From NCBI RefSeq assembly GCF_000315915.1, contig NC_020190.1:806001-870000 (forward strand): a DNA stretch of 64,000 nucleotides, given 5' to 3'. The notes beneath the pieces were generated by a model, which had not been told where the DNA came from, ran no database searches, and saw only the letters and a list, made by a program, of their open reading frames with translations. This DNA comes from Henningerozyma blattae CBS 6284 (taxonomy: Eukaryota > Ascomycota > Saccharomycetes > Saccharomycetales > Saccharomycetaceae). The position numbers were made by a program, and so were the translations under genes. This document shows positions 9,865 to 19,300 of the stretch, piece after piece (positions within the stretch are counted from its first letter, which is position 1; each line of letters starts with the position of its first letter).

Positions 9865-10570
9865 TGTCACATAGTGTGAGATACGTTAGTCACGTGTATA
9901 AACCAGGATCACGTGATAACAGAATGAACATGTAGATTAACAAGTAAGTGAATCATGAACATAAATTCTATTTAAGAATCTAAAGCTAAAAGGAATAAAC
10001 TAGAGGGTTAAGGTAGAACCAAGAAGTAAGATCTAGAAGACAAAAGAACGAAATACAAAAGATGGAAGTGTGTAGTGAACAAATCGGAACGTAATAATAG
10101 TAATATTTAACTTACGTAGTCTCAGGTATATAGTTGTATAGTTTTATAAACCGTTAGTGTCACATATTCTAAGAATATGTATCACCTCATTTCAAGTATT
10201 AATAATTATGTATAGATTTATCAAGGTCAGACACAAATCACGTGATACGAAAAACAAACATAGAACAAGAACTCGAGAATGTGAATATAAAAAGGAACAA
10301 TCTTACACGTAGAATAAATGAAGAAAGCTCAGAGCGAAGAAAGCAACGAACAAGTTGAGTTTCTAAGTCTAGAGAAAAATATTAATATCTTAATTACCAT
10401 ACACAGTTAGATAAATAGAGCCTTTATACCAAGTATAATATAGTTAGAACTCCGACTTGCTGCAATAGAAGAAGGAGGAGAAATTTACAAGATACATAGA
10501 TTGGAATCACAAAAATTGTGACAGTTGGTATTAAACTAGTAGCCAAAAATATATACTACTGGGAGTAGCA
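9865..10570 (+). mobile_element. Solo LTR (family 1, copy A), interrupted by a second LTR
   Basis: Begins TGTCACATAGTGTGAG and ends ...GGGAGTAGCA, giving TG...CA ends. It aligns almost base for base with 25177-25511, except that copy A is split by the 366-bp LTR at 10158-10523. Two GTCACGTG/ATCACGTG sites (9889-9896 and 9908-9915) flank a TATAAA, a plausible element promoter. It lies on the 3' side of tRNA-Leu. Exact ends are inferred from the two-copy comparison. No clear target-site duplication is visible for this outer copy. Confidence 0.7.
10158..10523 (+). mobile_element. Solo LTR (family 2) inserted into LTR family 1
   Basis: Starts TGTCACATATTC and ends AAATTGTGACA, with TGTCAC/GTGACA as inverted ends. 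It is flanked by GTTAG (10153-10157) and GTTGG (10524-10528), a 5-bp target duplication with one change. The uninterrupted homologue at 25.4 kb reads straight through GTTGG at this point, which proves an insertion. It contains one ATCACGTG (10237-10244). A related but diverged LTR is at about 24844-25176. Confidence 0.75.
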
Positions 10571-10589
10571 AAACAAAAAATTATTACAA

Positions 10590-10672
10590 TGAAGGATGCG
10601 AGGTTCGAACTCGCGCGGACACCGTCCAACAGATCTTAAGTCTGCCGCCTTAGACCACTCGGCCAACCCTCC
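10590..10672 (-). tRNA. tRNA-Leu (anticodon UAA)
   Basis: On the minus strand the sequence begins GGAGGGTTGGCCGAG and contains CTTAAGA in the anticodon loop. It then shows a long variable arm and GAGTTCGAACCTC (B box), and ends ATCCTTC plus discriminator A. Acceptor ends pair over 7 bp with two G-U pairs. There is no intron. A run of six T on the transcribed strand (A-run at 10575-10580) is the Pol III terminator. It is bounded by LTRs on its 3' side and a foldback element on its 5' side. Confidence 0.96.
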
Positions 10673-10688
10673 GTTATTTATTGTTGCT

Positions 10689-10863
10689 TGTTGTAAACCA
10701 ACTTAGGAGTACAATACACTTAAATAGTAATTACCAAAACTTAACGTAATAATCTTATTAACTTAACACCAGTTAATACTTCGAACTTACGAATATAATT
10801 GTTAAGTTAAGTTTTTGGTAGTTATTATTTAAGTGTATCGTACTCCTGAGTTGGTTTACAACA
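10689..10863. repeat. 175-bp foldback (long inverted repeat) beside tRNA-Leu
   Basis: The left arm starts TGTTGTAAACCAACTTAGG at 10689. The right arm ends CCTGAGTTGGTTTACAACA at 10863. The two arms are about 60 nt each, nearly perfect reverse complements, separated by about 50 AT-rich nt. The element begins TG and ends CA. I see no target duplication. It could be two LTR fragments in head-to-head orientation or a small terminal-inverted-repeat element. The left arm lies only 16 bp upstream of the tRNA 5' end. Confidence 0.75.
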
Positions 10864-11288
10864 GAAAGGTTGTAAAACCGTCTAAGCGCCGTAGCCTTTC
10901 ACGTAATACTTACAAGAAATCAGTACAAGAAAAGCCTCGAGAGAGGACAGATCGGCTGACCACAGCTGAGAAACAACTATTCAGCAGGCGTGGAACATCA
11001 ACTGTAACCACTGAATCTGCACCTACTTCTGGTTCATCTCGGACACCTATTAGTTAGAATGACGCCCAGGTTTCAATGAGTGTACCGCATCTTGTAACTA
11101 TGGACCCAGAACTGTCCAGCTCTAAAGAAGTATATAAGGAGCAATTATAGATCAATATACTATTATATACTATATAGAGAAGGACCAATGGGAGATACAA
11201 TAATCTTGTGTAATACAACCTGTAACTACTGATCTCAGTACCATCCGAACTCTGAAACACCATCCTTGTCCTGTCAGTCTCGTATTAC
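10864..11288 (+). repeat. Dispersed relic, copy A (conserved short reading frame)
   Basis: Shares most of its sequence with the reverse strand of 25679-25950, including a reading frame that ends ...SGSSRTPIS and a stop at 11055-11057. The two copies differ by several amino-acid substitutions but no frameshift in that frame. Copy A has about 150 extra bp after GTAACT, which copy B lacks, as expected for deletion between short direct repeats. Both copies lie just upstream of a tRNA gene, so a retrotransposon fragment is likely. The peptide matches no family I recognise. Confidence 0.6.
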
Positions 11289-11674
11289 AACAGCTGTCTA
11301 TAATTATAACAACATTGTTAAAGAGCTTATATACTTAAAGTATGCATTGACATATAGTAATTCTAAAATATTTTAATCATATATACCATATTGAAGCTTA
11401 TATTATAATGACATCTAATAATTAATATTTTCCACTCGATAGCTTTATACTTTTCTTCATCTAGTTGTGATTGTCAGAAAGAATATATTTAATAAATGAT
11501 TGTTAATAATATTTAGGCAAAAGTGTCAGAGCTGTGGCATTATGTGTCATGAGTCGTGGGTTTGTGTTAACAGCTAATAAAGTATGAACTTAGTCGTAAT
11601 TGTGGCTTTATACAACAACTAAAAACAACTTAATATAATAAATAATCCAACATGCATTAAGCATACGTGGCCTC
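11289..11674. other. Non-coding AT-rich interval
   Basis: Nothing identifiable between the dispersed relic and the first Ty1-like LTR. Confidence 0.4.
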
Positions 11675-11905
11675 ACAACTAAAAATACCCAGGTAGTGAT
11701 ATTAAGAAGGTATTAGCATGTGATAGGTTCTATTTTAATATCAGACCATTAATTCGTTGATGGTGGATCTGTCCATTTTTTGGAGTATAAATTACCACGA
11801 AAATATCCCAAAAGTTTATAACTGTTCATTGTATATCCTGTATATATTATATATTCCCTTTCGAAAGAAGCAAGGAGATTTTTTATAATAATAATATAAT
11901 GATTA
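11675..11905 (+). mobile_element. Degenerate Ty1-like solo LTR (copy 1 of 3)
   Basis: The most decayed of three direct copies. The order AAAAATACCCAGGTAGTGAT, a TATAAAT box, and ATTCCCTTTCGAAAG...GGAGATTTTTTATA parallels the two clearer copies downstream. The boundaries are approximate. Confidence 0.45.
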
Positions 11906-12062
11906 TTCAAACAGATTACTTAACTAAGAATTAAACTATGAGCAACAATATTTTGAACAGTTCGACCGCTGGTCACTTTTGTTGAAAATGAATGTTAATA
12001 TAATAGGTCTTTATGCGTAAACAAGTAATAATTACTAGTTTATGAATAATAGAAGAGTATGA

Positions 12063-12362
12063 TGTACAAATAATAATACTAATAAAATCCCAATTAGGTA
12101 ATTCATGTGTCATAATATTATATATCTAATAATAATTATCATGATACACTAAACAGGTAAGCTAAGTGAAAATATTTTCATTAGGTATAGAACATGAATT
12201 GGCTCTTCTCGTCCAAAATTGAAACGTATAAATAACCTGCATAAATTCGTTTATATGTTTGTATTTCTTATTTTTATTTTTATATATTTTATTCCTACTC
12301 AGAAGGGTAGGAGGTTTCTATAATATAACTTTACTATTAACAACAGAATTATTCTCTAAATA
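12063..12362 (+). mobile_element. Ty1-like solo LTR (copy 2 of 3)
   Basis: Contains AATAAAATCCCAATTAGG near the left end, a TATA element (GTATAAATAA), and TTCCTACTCAGAAGGGTAGG, a small hairpin, followed by AGGTTTCTATA. The same order and spacing occur in S. cerevisiae Ty1 delta (AATAAAAATCAACTATC, then TTCCTAAATCCTCGAGGAG at the RNA start), so this is a Ty1-type LTR. A truncated gag start follows at 12363. Confidence 0.65.
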
Positions 12363-12443
12363 ATGTCGGACTCTAATATTAATACAACTTATACTTCCGA
12401 TAACTTCAATTCATTATCATTTGGAATATCCTACAAGTTATAA
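12363..12443 (+). pseudogene. Truncated gag start after Ty1-like LTR
   Basis: An ATG 3' of the LTR opens a 26-codon Asn/Ser/Thr-rich frame (MSDSNINTTYTSDN...) that stops at 12441-12443. Placement and composition fit the N-terminus of a Ty1-type gag that has been cut off. No further gag follows. Confidence 0.4.
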
Positions 12444-12554
12444 GTAAAGCTGTGATATGTAGAGAAGCATTTGTGCTAGATATCCATGGTCTTTATACAT
12501 ACAACAGTAGATATACTGTTTTAGGATAAAAGATAGTATAACGTGAATACACGT

Positions 12555-12836
12555 TGCTAATAAAAATCCCAATTAGATAATTCATTGTCGCTAATTTAAG
12601 AACAGCATGAAACCCACATAAACTTTGTGATGTTAATTAGGTGAAACTTTTTTCACTTATAGATGACGATGAGTTGACTTCTCTTGTCCAAAAAATGATG
12701 TATAAATTGCCAGTATTTTAGTCGACATCTAATCTTTATATTTTTATATTTTCTATAATTTTAATTCCTACTCAAAAGGGTAGGAGGTTTCTACACTTCA
12801 AAGTACTTACTAAAAAACAGAATTATTCTCTTAATT
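12555..12836 (+). mobile_element. Ty1-like solo LTR (copy 3 of 3)
   Basis: A direct repeat of 12063-12362: AATAAAAATCCCAATTAGAT, then TGTATAAATTGCC, then TTCCTACTCAAAAGGGTAGG with AGGTTTCTACA. It is followed by AACAGAATTATTCTCT, shared with copy 2, and an ATG at 12837 opening a 15-codon frame that stops at 12882-12884. Divergence from copy 2 indicates independent old insertions or an old tandem duplication. Confidence 0.65.
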
Positions 12837-12884
12837 ATGACTAACAACAATACTGATGTTGAGGATTCAACTGTCGTACAATAA

Positions 12885-13258
12885 TATAAAAAATAAAAAT
12901 CAATACCATCACTCTGCTTTCATCATGTGTGTTGTGTAGAAAAGTTAGGCTTTTATAAGAGCATAATTAGACCAATAAACTCCGAAATATTTTATTACAC
13001 TTCCTATTTATCAAAACTCAGTTACTTTTAAGAGTAAACGGAGTGTATGTTAGGGTAAGGCGATAATAAATTTTCAATTTCAATTATATATATATTCTTC
13101 ATAATTTTAAAAATTTTAATTATTGTTTAACCGATATGTAAAATAAAAATTTCTATATTAAAATATATGAGAATTAATCATGAGTTATTAGATTTAGGCA
13201 AACCAACAATCGATACTTTCATTAACTATATATTTGAATCAACAAACAATGCACAGTT
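12885..13258. other. Non-coding interval 3' of RPN13
   Basis: AT-rich sequence between the last LTR and the 3' end of RPN13. No gene is seen. Confidence 0.4.
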
Positions 13259-13753
13259 TTAGCGAACTTCTCCCATTTCTACATCCTCATCATCAGCAGA
13301 TTTTTCCGGAATGTGAGTTTCCACATCATCATCATCAGAACTATCATTTACTTCTTGTTCATTTAATATTTTAGTCATTTTTGTAAATATTTCTGCATCT
13401 TTTTCATTTAATTCGTCCAAAGATAAATTTTTTGGATTCTTTTGTTGAAGCCAAAAGAAGTATTTTTCATTGGATGAAAAAATTAATGAGAACATTCTAC
13501 CTGATTTGCATGATTTAATTGGAACCCACATTGTTTCACCGGGAATTAAAATTAGTGATATAGGAGATATTTTAGCATTATCGCCAACAGGCTTTTCTAA
13601 TGGAACCCAATCAAAGTCCCAGAAACCTAGTTCCTCCTCTTCCGAATTGACTTTCATACGGATTTCACCTTGGACTGCTAACGGTGTGCATTGGCGTGTC
13701 TCTTCGTCATATTCTGCTATACCTGCTCTAAAACGTATACTGTCTGAACTCAT
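13259..13753 (-). CDS. RPN13: Rpn13, proteasome 19S ubiquitin receptor
   Basis: A 164-residue protein consisting of the Pru (pleckstrin-like receptor for ubiquitin) domain plus a short acidic tail, as in S. cerevisiae Rpn13 (156 aa, from memory). Family blocks are FRAGI..YDEETRQCTP, ELGFWDFDW, ILIPGETMWVPI and YFFWLQ. It docks on Rpn2 in the 19S cap and binds ubiquitin chains. The fungal form lacks the C-terminal DEUBAD domain of animal Rpn13, and so does this one. The start is the ATG at 13753 and a perfect PACE element lies 168 bp upstream. Its divergent neighbour is DCK1, matching YLR421C-YLR422W, but separated here by about 2.6 kb containing a decayed gag. Confidence 0.95.
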   Translation of the reverse strand: MSSDSIRFRAGIAEYDEETRQCTPLAVQGEIRMKVNSEEEELGFWDFDWVPLEKPVGDNAKISPISLILIPGETMWVPIKSCKSGRMFSLIFSSNEKYFFWLQQKNPKNLSLDELNEKDAEIFTKMTKILNEQEVNDSSDDDDVETHIPEKSADDEDVEMGEVR

Positions 13754-14729
13754 ATTAAAATTTAGGATTTTGCAAAGTGCTATTATAGAATATCAACCAA
13801 TCGTCAGTGTAGGTTTTTCTTCCGTAAGAATAGTTTCAAATTCACGCCCCTTTCTCCTTAAATGATGTGATACCTATACATTCGCTATTTTTTCTTTTTA
13901 ATAAAATACTATACTGATTCTTTGCCACCCTCAAAGAAATATAGATCTCAATTCCTTTTCCAGCCCGAAAGACCTTTTACCGGAACTCTTACCAAATTGC
14001 AAATTCTTGGAAAAATATGATCCAAAAGAAAGAATATTTATAATCTTATTTGACACATAGTAGCTTCAGTTTAAACGGTACTGTATGTACTTAATTTTTT
14101 CGCATTTTTAATTTGTACACTATTTATAATTAATTGTTTAAAGCTTTACTGCTTTAAATTATTAATGAATAAAACCTAAAATTTAAACACCAGAATATTA
14201 TTTTCATATCTCATCTTTGCTAAACTTAGGGATGGAAATGAATAAATTGAGACTGTCATTAAGAGCACAATTGATTTATATTAATATAAATATACACTAT
14301 AATTATTAATAGCAAGATAAAAGATATAAAACCTTTAAATTGAAAATTTGGGCTAAGAAGGCGGACCATCATGTAGTATTCGTGTAGTTCAAATATGATT
14401 TTTTTCATGAATGATACAAACAAATTACCACCTTAAGATTTACTGAATTTGAAATATTATACTGTGTATCCAAACTCGAATTTTCGCGAATATTTATAGT
14501 ACTGAATGAGCTATTAAACCTAGATATCAAACAAAATGATGTATCAGCATCATTCTTGAAATAAAGAGAAATAAAGAAATTGTCTTCAAAGTACCAAAAA
14601 TTCCATAAGAAATATTAAGTCTACTAAAATCCAACTAGTGAAAATAAACAGAGCCATTTTACGTTTAATATGATCCGATAAAAAATGATCCGATAAAAAA
14701 TGAGTTGTCTTGGTAATGGCATTCAGGGT
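13754..14729. other. RPN13 promoter and non-coding flank
   Basis: Apart from the PACE site I find no gene. The sequence is AT-rich. A direct duplication of GATCCGATAAAAAATGA occurs near 14670-14700. Confidence 0.4.
13921..13929 (-). promoter_or_regulatory. Rpn4 binding site (PACE) of RPN13
   Basis: TTTGCCACC on the plus strand is the exact complement of GGTGGCAAA, the proteasome-associated control element bound by Rpn4. It sits 168-176 bp upstream of the RPN13 start, the usual spacing for proteasome genes. Confidence 0.85.
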
Positions 14730-15490
14730 TAAACATGGTTTTATAATGAATGATGATAATGACATTAATTTTATAAATAGTTCGAATGGTTTTTCAGCTT
14801 TGATGTATTCACGATCTTTGGGATATTCAGGGGCTGATACTTGAACAGTGTTAAAATGAGTTTGTGGGTCATGTGCGAAGCTTGACTCACCATTTATCTA
14901 CAGTTACTATTTGAATAAAGGGATATATTTGACAGGCCATTTCATTTAAAAGTTGAGAGTCATACTATATATCTTATTCTTTCAATTATTCCGTCAACAA
15001 TGGTGGTTTTCTGTCCGAATCTTTGAAGATTAATAATTCACTAATAATTAGGCATATGTACATTGGAGGTCATCCTTGAATTTTTCTTCGTATTCCATTA
15101 GTAATCCATCTTACCGTTTGATGATCTCTTTTGTTTTTAATACTTCTGAGGACATACTCATCGGAGATAGTCATCCTCACGCGTCTTTTCAAGAATCCTC
15201 TTAGTCAATTAGTTATTCATAAATCTCTTACTTATTCTCAACTCTTCTAGAACCACTATAATAAATGGAAAATGCTCAACTAATTCACAAATTGAATCTT
15301 TTCAATTTTTAAACTTTCCACGACCTTTACCTAAAGGTTCTAGGAATTTCAGGAATTCATAAACTTTTAAATTATTAAGAGTTTTTATTTATTCTTCTTT
15401 TAAGACTGAAAAATTATTCGACTCTACCATAGTAGTTCCACATCCAAAGGATCTAATAGGACTCTTTACATTTTTGATGGTTTTTGGATC
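14730..15490 (-). pseudogene. Decayed copia-type gag relic
   Basis: Minus-strand translation in shifting frames recovers pieces parallel to the better preserved gag at 59-60 kb. LKVYEFLKFLEPLGKG matches YKVNEALQSLTPLGKN there. ELVEHFPFIIVVLEEL matches ELIEFIPIVKIVLENQ. TKRILEKTREDDY matches IRKILERKVKEAL. A terminal YIKAEKPFELF matches the decayed segment beyond the stop of the other copy. Several stops and frameshifts make it non-functional. It has the same orientation (minus) as the 59-60 kb copy, so this family inserted at least twice in the window. Confidence 0.6.
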
Positions 15491-16342
15491 GATTTTTAAT
15501 CAATATTAAGTGTAGTAAATTTTTATATCCAGCATTTTCAAATACAAATATGGTTCTAAATAACACACAGGACTTATAATATGCTAAAGTGCAAATGAAT
15601 CTATACCGTTATAAAATTCCTAATATGGTATTTTATAGGTTTTGTTAGAAGCTAATAGAGTCTTATTAGCTATAGTCTCAAACATTTAATGAGATTTATA
15701 CTATTAAAATCAGGTTCGCTACCGAATTGCATATTAAATATGAATTGAGTAAGTAGATTAGTTCTAAAAAACACATTATCTGAGGTGATACATGTTTAAT
15801 ACAATATCAACTTATGTCTTAGTCTTCACGCTATATCGAGATGACTACATATAAGTCCGGGTTACTGTTGAAAATATCAATCGTTATTTACGTAATTTAA
15901 AGGTAATTACCAAACTACCTTAAAGAATCTGAAAATCCGTAAGCTAAAAAATCTTTAACCAAAAATAACATAATAGGGAATCCCTAATTAATCACCTATT
16001 TATTCTATAATAAAGATCAACAATCCGTATTGGTTAGAATTTGAATATTACTATTAAATAATATAGCAGCATTAATTGAAGGATCCAGAAATATAAACAA
16101 AGTTCGAACTTGGCCTATTTTAAGTCTTTGCTGTTACTCAAATTATTTATGATAATATTCTCATTCTAGTATTTATTGCAGTGCATGAGGGGAACAATTA
16201 CTAAAGTTGCTAATCAAAAAGATCGATCTTTAAACGACTTATCAAATATATTAATTAATAACAAATCTACCTCGTAACTTAGAGCGTTTTAATTTCTTAA
16301 AGTTTAATAATAAATACTAGATTTCGTTGATTTTACAAAAGA
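15491..16342. promoter_or_regulatory. DCK1 upstream region, no gene seen
   Basis: AT-rich, with no open coding frame. The left part may still be transposon debris upstream of the gag relic. The right part must contain the DCK1 promoter. Confidence 0.4.
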
Positions 16343-19300
16343 ATGCATTTTTTTCATCCTTATAAATGGAAACCAACACCTGAATTAATACATGGTGTCT
16401 TAATCAAATCATTTCTACCATTAAAAAAGCACTTAGAATTATCTACCCTGAGTGATAACTATTCTAATCTTTACCCTGGTGATGAAGTATATGTTTTCGA
16501 GCAAACTAATGATGGAAAGTGGTGTAGAGCATACCTGTGCTGTATACCATTACCAGAAGAATACGTATCCAATTTACCATCACTCTCGACTGAATTACCT
16601 GATATCAAATCCAAAACTGTCATATTTCCTACCAAATATGCATATTTAGATTTTAATGAAAAAATCGCACTTGTTGACTTCTTAAAATTTCCTGAGACGA
16701 CTGATCTATATAAAGTGTTTGATGAGAATTTAGAATCTCAGTCCTTTCACGAGATAATTAAAGCCAATTCTATCAATAACAGTGAAAATGATTTAAGGAC
16801 AAAAAAACCACCTAAACCCTCTTTTCCATATTTTAGATTTCAAAATAGAGAGCTTTCAGAAGAAATTGCATCAGTTCTAGCTGTTTTATCTTCACACATT
16901 TATACTATGTATTCGGCACATGATTTTCCAATATATGAAAAAATTACACAATTATATTATCAACTAGATACTATTAGATTGTTTTTAACTTATAAACTAA
17001 CGACTGAATCTGAACGTATTACAATTATAAGGTCAGCATGTTCATTTTTGGTTAAAATTTCAAAATTTCTAGCTTCCAAGGATAAACAATATTCAGTACA
17101 AAATTATAATATAGCTCAGGTCTCAAATGCTGGGGGTATAAACATACCAAATCATCATTCTACAGATCCGTTAGGCTTTGAAGGTATATTTGCCCGTAAT
17201 ATTTATTCTGGTGAATTACCTTATTTTAACTCCACAAGCTTAAAGACATTTGTTGCATGCACTATGCTGTCGGGATTATTAAATAACTTCCCAGTTCTGA
17301 ATTATAAAGCGTTAGGCCTTGAGTCTCGTCAACCTTTAAGTGAGGAATTCTCGCAATCTCATATTTTAATTGATATTAAAGGCATAACGGGTGATTCTTC
17401 ATTAAATATTTCAGAAAACAGCGACATAATTGCCTTACTATATCTAAGGAGCAGAAAAGAAATATTAACGGAACCATTTTCAACCTGTATTCAAAGGGGT
17501 ACAACTTCAGATTTATCCAATATCTCAGCAGCATTCTTTAGAAACTTACCTGAAACAAAAATTGATAAAGGTAGAATATTTTTGGTTGTGCGCCTTATAG
17601 AAGAGGTACCGATTAATACTACTAAACCTAGTACACCAGTTGGAAAGAAAAGTAACACAGCTATGGATACTCCAGGATCCACAATATCTACATTAAAAAG
17701 AGGTATGGCTGCTGGTGTTATCGATATCTCCCGTGTCTTTTCTGGCAATAAAAACTCTTTAATGACTAGTACACCTTACACATTTCAATTACATCTTTTC
17801 TGCTCCATATTTGAAACTAGAACGAATATTAGAAATGTCGAAGATGAATCCTCGTCAAATGGAGGATGGGGTGAATTAATAGATCGAATTCTAAGTGACT
17901 CAAGTGATGGCATTGCTATAAATCCCACGGCTACAATGCTATCAGTTAGTGTAAAGGAGTTAAAAGGTATCGCACAACCTCAAAGTATACTAAATTCATC
18001 TACAATAGCAATACAGCATATTCCTCCTTACTTTTACGACACACTCTCTGATCCAATTGAACGAATCTATTTACACTTAGGGAAAGTAACTTTATGTAAC
18101 CCCAATAAAGATATTAAGAATATAACGATCGAAGTGTCAAGTAGAAATCCATCAGTTTTGTTTAATATAAGTATAAATTCAGTAGAACAACGCAACTGGC
18201 AATTTGTTTGTGTACAGTCAGGAGAAAATATTGGTGGGTTGATTAGAATAGTAGGATTAGAAAATATGGAGAGTGATGAGAAGCTAAAGATTGCAGTATA
18301 TTTAAACGGATATTTAATGGGTAAGTCATTTATATACCTAAAAAAGGGAGGCATAATTCAAGAATACAAGAAATCTACAGTATTTCAATTAAATTCATTA
18401 AAAAAACAGCCTTTAGTTGATTTAAACCTATCCACTGAATATCTGGGGAACAAATTTAATATTTCAGCTTCAATTCAACGCTTGTTTGATTTACAAGTTT
18501 CTGACGAGACTAAATTTTTACATCATTGCATTACTGTTTCTGAAGACATGAGAACAATACCAGTTTCTCAACTTGTTAAACATTTTAATTCAATTATATC
18601 GAAATTACTAGAATTATATCATGAAGTATCTGGTAATCATCATAATTCTACTGAGGCCAAAGATAAAATTTTTGAAATTATAGTTAACTTTATTGATGTA
18701 ATGCTTTCTGAAGACTCCCATTGCAAACATCTTTTCAAGGACTACTTTGAGTATTATTCCCTGGAATCTACACTACCCCAAGTTGGACCAAAAATAGTAA
18801 GAAATATGGTTCAAGTAGTAGATCAATACCCAGAGCAGCGGGATAAAACTGGTAGGGCAATATGCAGATCGTCTCTTTATCTTCTTGGAATATCTATTGT
18901 TACATCGAAGAATTGCAGGAAGGAGTGGAGACGTGAAATTCGGTCTTTGTTTAAATCTATAACTAAGTTTTTTAGTTCAAGCGAAGAGCATATTATGAGA
19001 GATCAACTTATAATAGTCAAACTCTATTATTTGCTAATCGAAACTTTAATGCCATACTTTAAATCAAAGGAGCTAATAGGGTTTACATATGATCTATTCT
19101 CTACTTCACACGCACGTGAAATTGAAATGTTTAAACGCTCATATGGAAAACTTTCTCTTGGTCAAGAAAAATATCTGAATTGTAAGCTATCCCTTATGAA
19201 ACAATTCATTTCACATGAAGAAATTAGTAAATACCTCTTTAAAACTGGACTAGAAGATGAAATTCGTTTAAAATTCATATCTAATTGTATTAACTGGCTT

